This document shows positions 60,801 to 64,000 of a stretch of DNA of 64,000 nt, in pieces. The notes under the pieces were generated by a model. It made no database searches. It had not been told where the DNA came from and worked only from the letters and a program-made list of their open reading frames with translations. Numbering within the stretch: position 1 is the stretch's first letter; each line of letters starts with the position of its first letter. This DNA comes from Varanus komodoensis (taxonomy: Eukaryota > Chordata > Lepidosauria > Squamata > Varanidae): assembly GCF_004798865.1 (NCBI RefSeq), contig NW_025335505.1, forward strand, positions 15,116,354 through 15,180,353, in the 5' to 3' direction. The position numbers and the translations under genes were made by a program.

Positions 60801-63742
60801 ATGGCTCCAGTTATGTGAACACTTTGCAAGAGAGCAATCTAAGGGTGATACAGAAGAAATCATAAAGGGAATGTTGAAGTGGACTCAGTAAAAGTGGAAT
60901 TTTCTGTGTGAAAACAAGATGAAGGGCTCACATATATCTATGGCAGTTTAAATACACAGTTTTGATAAATTTTATTTATAGAACTCAAGGTGTTGCTTCA
61001 TACAACCTTTCAGGAGAGATCAAGCTATTTCAGCAAAATGGGGTCTCTTGTCAATTATGGCATAGAACATCCTGGCTGCTGTAGACCCTATGGACTACCT
61101 TATCCACATTTTCCGTTAGCCTTTTCCAAAATATCATCAACACCTATCCCATATGCTACATCTGATTGAACCCTTTAAATACTTACCCTGCTACTCTGTT
61201 TGCAAACTCGATAATATCATCTTTGGTCCTGGGTCCTCTGTAGTTATATGCCAAGTCACCCTTTAACCTGAATAAAATATTGGATGAAGTACATTCCATA
61301 AGACAATATCTGTGAAAATAGCTGCACATGGGGTTCACATTTTATGAACAAGGAGAGGTGACACATTTCAAAAGCATTATTACACTGCAAAAGTAAGCAA
61401 GAAGTGAAGAACTGATCATTATTCTTCGCAATACCAGTTACCTTTTAAATGAGACAGTAATGGAGAAAATAAAACATTGGTCTACATTTAGTATATATCA
61501 ACAGAATACTTATTGCAGCAGATGTTAGTGACACTACAACAGATTAGCATTTTAAGATGTAAGACATAGGTTCTACTTACAGCTTAATTGTTGGATAGCC
61601 TCGAACTCCAAATTCAGAGGCAATACCTACAAAAAATAGTGTAATTAACAATCTAAAAGTATATTTTTCTCTTGCCACAATTCAAATAGTCTAACAAATA
61701 TTTTACTGGCACTTTTGTGAAAACAACTGTAATACATTGCATCAAAAATTCTGTTACTTACAGCTGCTGCTCCTACACTGGAATTATGATAGAAACATGC
61801 TGCCTGATGAGGAACTTTTCCCCCTGATTCATTGGCAGCATATTTCCTACTGTAACAGAATAAAATGCCTAGCCCATGCACTCACTCATCTCTCAATATC
61901 TGTGCCAATACCTATATATTACCTCATGCACTTATGCTGTTGATTAGTTAGTTACCTTTTCTATCACACTGAAAAAAAAGATACAACAGACGACTTTAGC
62001 AGTGCACTTACTAGAATAGGAAGTTGCATCCATCTTCCCAACTTTTACTGGAGAACCGATGCTTCCCATTTCTTTGCCAACTTCATTCCACACTGGCTCT
62101 AGTTTCTTGCAATGGCCACACCATGGTGCATAAAACTGAGAAACAAAATTAACCAATCACATATGATTTTGAAACTTGAAACTTGTACAAATTGCCTTCC
62201 ATGGGACTTTTCCAAATTTAGTTTTTAAATCTTGTAAATCTAAGTGTTTTAGGATAAGTATGAGAAAATTATGGTATTATTTTATTCCTGTTAGAAGACA
62301 GATAAAAGTACTTAAGGCTTTGGCACTAACTGATTTTTACAGACTATCCTATCTTCTGCTTACTTCTTTTTCCAGCAGTTTATGGAAGAAAAGTTTAATA
62401 TTCATGTAATAATGATATGGATCATTTATTACTTAAACTAACTGCTTTTAGTAAGATTTCTAGGAAACAGCAGGGAATAAGTATGGTTTATTTCTGTTTG
62501 TGTTGATTTTTAAGCCTGCCAATTTAATTCCATAGTGTAACTTTTTCAACCTTATTTGAGAATCAGAAAAATCCTATAGCTGCTAGACAATGTCTATAGG
62601 CCACAGGATTGTTCCGCTGACCGTATTTTTGGTTGATTTCTATGCTTTATTATGCCTAAATTGCATCACCTATTTTAAAATGTTGTATTCTAATCAAAAC
62701 AAAGCCATTTTATATATGCTTGTACCCACAGAAAGAAAGAGAGTTCATATAAAATACATCTGTACTGTATTCCTAAGATTCTGCTAGTTTAACTGTTACA
62801 GATGTCTTCAGTGCTAGACCAGAGAATTATTTATAATTACTTCCCTGAGTGACAATAACTAATACAGGAACTAGTTTTATATAAGGACAGTTAGGATATG
62901 CCCCACTTCCGTAGTTCACAACACATGAAAACGTATACTCAGCATTCAGAACTACTGAAAATTATCTATCATTGTTGATTTGTTTAAAAAAAACAACATA
63001 AGTTTGATAATTTGTAAGTTCATGGGCAATATCACATTTTTTTCAAATGTCCACCAAATGCATTCCTGAGCAGTATATATAGAGTTTTTTAAATTGTTAT
63101 TTGCTATACTGCCAAACAGATTTCTGCAGCAAAATTAGTTTTTAAAATTTGTATGTGAATTATAAATATCAATTCAGTTAAAGAGTACTTGTTCTAAATA
63201 TTCAAAATATGCAAAACTCAGAAAATGTATTAAAACAGTATTAATAAAAAGCCATTAAAAAGCAAATGATTTTATATGCCAGTTTCTTTAAAAGTGCTAT
63301 TCATTACAGTGATCTCCAGAACCATTATCTTATTATTTACTTATTATTCAGCTGTTATATGCCAGACAATTATATGCTTACAAGACTGCAAGTAAAATAG
63401 TTTCTGGATTATCATACTCTCAATACAGTTTATCCATTTGTATGTATCATCTTTAATATTTCAGGTTTTTCTAGCATACAAACCCTGTGCCGATGGCTAC
63501 AAAGCAGTTCAGTGCCTACACTGCACCGTATATTATAATAAACTCACAATAAGAGCAATTCACTATTTTGCAGATATAACTGGAGTACCATCTGCAGGAG
63601 ATTACAATAAACATTGAATGAACTGTAGAATTCCTTAAAGGAAAAAAAGCAAAGTAGGGGGTAATAAAGTTTTGAATAAAGTTTTTATAATATTGTACTC
63701 ACATCTACAAGCCAAATGTCATCTTTTCTATTCTCTTTAAAC
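36561..63742 (-). CDS. TMX3: TMX3, thioredoxin-related transmembrane protein 3 (14 exons seen, 5' end outside window)
   Basis: TMX3 is a type I membrane protein of the endoplasmic reticulum in the protein disulfide isomerase family; its lumenal thioredoxin domain oxidises or rearranges disulfides in folding proteins. Fourteen exons on the minus strand join in frame to about 423 residues, and every exon matches the remembered vertebrate TMX3 order. Visible parts are the active site CGHC (exon 62012-62135), the YPT cis-proline loop (61581-61626), two later thioredoxin-like domains without CXXC, a hydrophobic segment LLGCFLFGLPLGVISIMCYG, a Glu-rich cytosolic tail and the terminal KKKD, a di-lysine ER-retrieval signal. 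About 34 residues (signal peptide plus first mature residues) are missing because their exons lie past 64000. No stop or frameshift interrupts the joined exons, so the gene looks functional. Two donors are weak (59373 and 58449). Known family role: ER oxidoreductase. Inferred: exon numbers 3-16 of a 16-exon gene. Confidence 0.97.
38619..38687 (-). CDS. TMX3: TMX3 exon, linker before the membrane segment
   Basis: This 69-nt exon (23 codons, phase 0) reads AQGGDGILQRIKRIIYDAK, then STIG. It is the basic linker between the last lumenal domain and the membrane span. The donor is GTAAGT (38613-38618) and the acceptor is TTTTAG. Confidence 0.95.
38934..40335 (-). mobile_element. BovB LINE, 5'-truncated, reverse transcriptase and C-terminus
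   Basis: BovB is an RTE-clade LINE spread between squamates and ruminants by horizontal transfer. The minus strand holds a 226-codon frame (39466-40146) with FCFIDYAKAFDCVDHNKLWQ, NLYAGQEATVKTAHRTTNWF and RYADGTTVMAESEEEL, then a second frame with RRITVPTKVCTVKAMVFPVA and MYGCESWTTRKAERQR, and a third (38944-39183) LMLGTTDGKRRRGRQRLRWLDG. The catalytic YADD is YADG here (39703-39714), so it is dead. The 3' end (CTAACAACAACAACC) is at 38934. It lies in a TMX3 intron, in the gene's own orientation. Many CpGs survive, so it is fairly young. Confidence 0.95.
40726..40855 (-). CDS. TMX3: TMX3 exon (PTIVVLNTSNQQYF)
   Basis: This 130-nt exon reads DVKIPTIVVLNTSNQQYF, then LPHKPIENTEDMVQFINEI and LEGTAE. 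It carries the IPT cis-proline equivalent of the last thioredoxin-like domain and an NTS sequon. The donor is GTAAGT (40720-40725). A BovB LINE ends about 390 bases into the downstream intron and another starts about 160 bases upstream. Confidence 0.97.
40930..40954. repeat. (ATTT)n microsatellite
   Basis: About six ATTT units in a TMX3 intron. Confidence 0.9.
41013..41408 (-). mobile_element. BovB LINE 3' fragment with exact target duplication
   Basis: A 396-bp 5'-truncated BovB in a TMX3 intron, same orientation as the gene. It covers the C-terminal words AMVFPVAMYGCESWTIRKAE and RRLLRVPWTAKRSNQSVLQE and the tail. The 11 bases TTATTAGTATC stand on both sides (41002-41012 and 41409-41419), the target-site duplication. 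About 68 bases present in the 38.9-kb copy are missing internally, between short CTTCT direct repeats. Confidence 0.93.
41503..41816 (+). mobile_element. CR1-type LINE 3' end
   Basis: Reads AAGTACCTCAAAGGCTGTCA, then CAGGTTTAGGCTAAATATCA GGAAAAGTTTCCTCACTGTC, GAACCAGTTGCTTAGAGAGG, AGACATTCAAAAAGAAACTG GACAGTCATCTGAG and GGCCCCTTCCACTCTG. This is the standard amniote CR1 3' end. It lies antisense in a TMX3 intron. Confidence 0.8.
43060..43116 (-). CDS. TMX3: TMX3 exon (NFQFGHMDGNEYI)
   Basis: This 57-nt exon completes an Arg codon and reads NFQFGHMDGNEYINSLLM, ending in a split Asp codon. FGHMDG is a strongly conserved TMX3 strand and turn. The donor is GTAAGT and the acceptor is TGTTTACAG. 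Confidence 0.96.
43800..44652 (-). mobile_element. L2-type LINE, 5'-truncated, with open 3' frame
   Basis: The minus strand is open for 203 codons (43988-44599), with ATVTHTLVTSRLDFCNALYM, GLPLKTVQILQLVQNRAARL, HITPVHRQLHWLPVEVWAQF, KVLVMTYKALNGLGPGYLKE and VVPHLWNALPREVRLAPSLF: the C-terminal part of the L2/CR1-group reverse transcriptase. The reading extends upstream to about 44650. The 3' tail is AAATAAATAAATAAATAAAT on the minus strand (43800-43826), with the GCCGCCCCGAGGC box just before it. Frame still open, so a fairly young copy. Clade L2 is my best call. Confidence 0.85.
46790..47330 (+). mobile_element. older L2-type LINE 3' end
   Basis: Plus-strand words match the element at 43.8 kb in order: a LQNAAG-like block, LLQCLQ.LPG, EQFKVYLWTYETL, HLGLDYLKSILSCYEPLRP, ALKHFS and the 3' non-coding part ending in an AAATAAAACT-rich tail. 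Many stops. It includes the TTATC pentamer repeat at 47151-47174. Confidence 0.6.
47151..47174. repeat. (TTATC)n microsatellite
   Basis: Four to five TTATC units. Confidence 0.85.
47431..47510. repeat. dispersed repeat arm shared with 17088
   Basis: ACTTAGAAATAAGCCCCACT AAATTTAATACGGTACTTCT AAGTAACATATATAGGAC contains a CTTAGAA..TTCTAAG inverted pair and matches 17088-17138. Confidence 0.5.
47692..47745 (-). CDS. TMX3: TMX3 exon (LKSIVQDVAKNYRD)
   Basis: This 54-nt exon completes an Arg codon and reads LKSIVQDVAKNYRDHFH. It is an amphipathic helix of the third thioredoxin-like domain. The donor is GTAAGT and the acceptor is ATCTTACAG. Confidence 0.95.
50676..50733 (-). CDS. TMX3: TMX3 exon (KLVAVAIIDDKN)
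   Basis: This 58-nt exon reads KLVAVAIIDDKNISAEHT and starts the third thioredoxin-like domain. The donor is GTAAG and the acceptor is TTTTAG. An NIS sequon lies inside; whether it is glycosylated cannot be told. Confidence 0.95.
51187..51207. repeat. (TTGA)n microsatellite
   Basis: Five ATTG/TTGA units in a TMX3 intron. Confidence 0.9.
51442..51540 (-). CDS. TMX3: TMX3 exon (YEDGDLSSWINRER)
   Basis: This 99-nt exon reads YEDGDLSSWINRERYQGYL, then TVDGFTLYELGDT, closely matching mammalian TMX3. The donor is GTATGC. The acceptor is a TTTTTTAAAG-type site with a weak pyrimidine tract. The next exon supplies the rest of the split Gly codon. Confidence 0.96.
52995..53065 (-). repeat. decayed L2-like tail
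   Basis: TTGTTTTATTTGATTTATGT GCTATCATATCCATAAGGCT then GGGCAGTTTACAATATA loosely matches TTTATTTGATTTATATCCCGCC..GGCGGCTTACAA. Confidence 0.35.
53630..53671. repeat. short palindromic dispersed repeat, copy 3
   Basis: AATCCTATGGATGGTTAGAT, ACTGTCTTGTGGCCACAGGA, TT. Imperfect palindrome of about 42 bp. Confidence 0.55.
54517..54583 (-). CDS. TMX3: TMX3 exon (VTLPEMPAVLVFKD)
   Basis: This 67-nt exon reads HVTLPEMPAVLVFKDGTYF, then VYD and the first base of Glu. The MPAVLVFKD strand is a thioredoxin-like core strand conserved in TMX3. The donor is GTAAGT (54511-54516) and the acceptor is ATTTTCAG. Confidence 0.96.
55186..57822 (+). mobile_element. BovB LINE, nearly full span, inactive
   Basis: Antisense in a TMX3 intron. 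The 5' part has the BovB leader (GGATCACTGCCTTGTTGTGG, GGAAATGGCAACCCACTCCA). A frame to 56347 then reads GLGVQNEAGHRLVEFCQENA, RRLYTWTSPDGQHRNQIDYV, GADCGSDHELLVAKFRL and the RTE linker to LEPDILECEVKGP. Further frames give VLHSICQQIWKTQQWPQDWK, NIYFCFIDYAKAFDCVDHNK, the catalytic YADD (57050-57061) and MYGCESWIIRKAEHR. It ends CTAACAACAACAACA. The first endonuclease half is missing near 55430-55480, a stretch of reverse transcriptase is missing near 56950, and frame changes occur, so it cannot move. Confidence 0.95.
56403..56451. repeat. AT-rich tandem expansion inside BovB
   Basis: TTCAAAATCTGATTCAAAAT, TTGATTCAAATTTTGATTTT, GATTCAAAATC: repeats of a TGATTCAAAAT-like 10-11-mer, partly inverted. 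Related BovB text simply reads TTCAAAATCCTAAAAGA at this place. Confidence 0.75.
57823..57930 (-). mobile_element. L2-like LINE/SINE tail next to BovB
   Basis: TTTATTTAAAACTTTTATAT GCCATCTTTTCTGTATGACA, TCTCAGGATGGCTTACAATC is the reverse complement of an L2-type 3' end. It abuts the 3' end of the BovB copy, so BovB probably inserted at its A/T-rich edge. Confidence 0.55.
58207..58447 (+). mobile_element. tRNA-derived SINE (squamate type with AATA tail)
   Basis: The head has RNA polymerase III promoter boxes: A-like TAGTGGTTAAG (58218-58229) and B-like GGGTTCTATTCC (58254-58265). The body reads GTGACTTTGAGCCAGTTACA, CAACCTATTTCACATGGTTG and GGAGAATTATGTAAGATGCA, the usual order in reptile SINEs with an L2-like 3' end. 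The tail GGAATATAAATATAAAAAAG AGTAAATAAATA reaches the TMX3 exon at 58450. It is antisense to TMX3. Moderately diverged. Confidence 0.85.
58450..58527 (-). CDS. TMX3: TMX3 exon directly bordered by a SINE tail
   Basis: This 78-nt exon (26 codons, phase 0 at both ends) reads EKYIEVASELIVYTYFF, then SASEEILPE. The acceptor is TCTTCACAG. The donor is GAG|GTATAT, and its intronic bases are the AATA-rich tail of the SINE that ends at about 58447. Confidence 0.95.
59374..59473 (-). CDS. TMX3: TMX3 exon, start of second thioredoxin-like domain, weak donor
   Basis: This 100-nt exon completes the Gly codon and reads RPLPSQQMFEHVQKRHR, then VFFLYVGGESPLK, a redox-inactive thioredoxin-like repeat of TMX3. 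The acceptor tract CTTCTGTCCTTCAG is good. The donor reads AAAG|GTTTGC, a poor match to GTAAGT, but the boundary is fixed by frame and homology with the next exon. Confidence 0.95.
60110..60240 (+). mobile_element. CR1-type LINE 3' end, short
   Basis: GGAAGCTGGTTGGACACTGG GTGAACAAATGCTGTACTAG, ATAGTCCTCTGGCCTGTTTC AGTATGACTTCTCTTATG matches the CR1 end at 21640-21712. Confidence 0.6.
61187..61267 (-). CDS. TMX3: TMX3 exon, end of first thioredoxin domain
   Basis: This 81-nt exon reads LKGDLAYNYRGPRTKDD, continues IIEFANRVA and ends in a split Gly codon. The YRGPRT and FANRV patterns are the closing strand and helix of the catalytic thioredoxin domain. The donor is GTAAGT (61181-61186). Confidence 0.96.
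61581..61626 (-). CDS. TMX3: TMX3 exon with cis-proline loop
   Basis: This 46-nt exon reads IASEFGVRGYPTIK between split Ser and Leu codons. The YPT proline is the conserved cis-proline that faces the CXXC site in thioredoxin folds. The donor is GTAAGT (61575-61580). The preceding acceptor is TTTTTTGTAG. Confidence 0.96.
62012..62135 (-). CDS. TMX3: TMX3 exon with CGHC active site
   Basis: This 124-nt exon encodes FYAPWCGHCKKLEPVWNEVG and ends with MDATSYS plus one base. The CGHC motif is the redox-active dithiol of PDI-type thioredoxin domains, with the usual WC start and KK after it. The acceptor follows a TTTTGTTTCTCAG-like tract and the donor is GTAAGT (62006-62011). It ends in phase 1. 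Confidence 0.98.
62570..62610. repeat. short palindromic dispersed repeat, copy 4
   Basis: AATCCTATAGCTGCTAGACA, ATGTCTATAGGCCACAGGAT, T. The two halves are imperfect reverse complements over about 20 bp. Confidence 0.55.
63703..63742 (-). CDS. TMX3: TMX3 exon, start of thioredoxin domain (first exon seen)
   Basis: This 40-nt exon begins with the third base of a split codon and then reads FKENRKDDIWLVD, the TMX3 stretch just before the active site. The acceptor AG is at 63743-63744 and the donor GTGAGT is directly below 63703. It ends in phase 0 and joins the next exon to give LVDFYAPWCGHC. The upstream exons are outside the window. Confidence 0.93.
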
Positions 63743-64000
63743 CTATGAAAATTGATGAAATATTTTTTAATAAGACAGAGGTATTTATATGTTAGAAGTA
63801 CATTTCTACAAAGTAGAGTTAGTTTTGAAGATTCCTGCCTTATTAGTTCTTCAACAAATGCACCAAGGTGAGTATGAAAGTAACATATTTTCCTCTTCCC
63901 TTGGCATCAAGTTCTTCCAATAATAACTGCCTGAGATCAACAGTAAAATGAGTGTGAAAAAATGATATGTTCTGCTTCAGGAGACATTTCTGAAGTAATA

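Noticed and set aside
62611-62790. possible extra TMX3 exon after the palindromic repeat
   Set aside because: The frame has no similarity to TMX3 and the flanking exons already join in frame without it.
1-64000. CRISPR arrays, operons, bacterial or phage systems
   Set aside because: No regularly spaced direct repeats with unique spacers, no dense gene packing, and a spliced vertebrate gene is present.

Overview
The window is vertebrate nuclear DNA, most likely from a squamate reptile (lizard or snake). It is AT-rich and intron-rich, has one spliced vertebrate gene, and carries several copies of the BovB (RTE-clade) LINE typical of squamates and ruminants. It also holds L2- and CR1-type LINE ends and a tRNA-derived SINE with an AATA-rich tail. 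There is no operon structure, no bacterial gene and no CRISPR array. Species and chromosome cannot be read from the sequence.

The only host protein gene I can support is TMX3, thioredoxin-related transmembrane protein 3, a membrane-bound protein disulfide isomerase of the endoplasmic reticulum. It lies on the minus strand. Fourteen coding exons were placed between 63742 and 36561, and all join in frame with GT/AG borders. They cover everything except about the first 34 residues (signal peptide and start of the mature chain), whose exons lie beyond the right edge. The protein shows the CGHC active site, a YPT cis-proline, the later thioredoxin-like domains, a membrane segment, an acidic tail and a C-terminal KKKD retrieval signal. 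Candidate poly(A) signals lie at 36236 and 34114.

Positions 1 to about 34100 lie downstream of TMX3 and look like gene-poor intergenic DNA. They hold fossil and decayed mobile DNA: a degenerate tandem block (2.7-3.1 kb), a fold-back MITE (3.5 kb), a probable LTR fossil (3.8-4.4 kb), small inverted-repeat elements (11.3 and 18.2 kb), three old BovB-related RTE copies (14.4, 23.0 and 31.5 kb), a nested MITE-like insert (23.8 kb), CR1 ends (21.4, 31.1, 31.3 and 33.5 kb) and a BovB tail (30.1 kb). The rest has no recognisable feature.

Within TMX3 the introns hold younger insertions: BovB at 38.9-40.3 kb, a short BovB at 41.0 kb with an exact 11-bp target duplication, a CR1 end at 41.5 kb, an L2-type LINE with a 203-codon open 3' frame at 43.8-44.6 kb, an older L2 copy at 46.8-47.3 kb, a nearly full-span BovB at 55.2-57.8 kb, and a SINE whose tail runs into the splice donor at 58448. 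I found no novel multi-gene system. The most interesting signals concern how mobile elements meet TMX3 splice sites and the shared leader region of the older RTE family.
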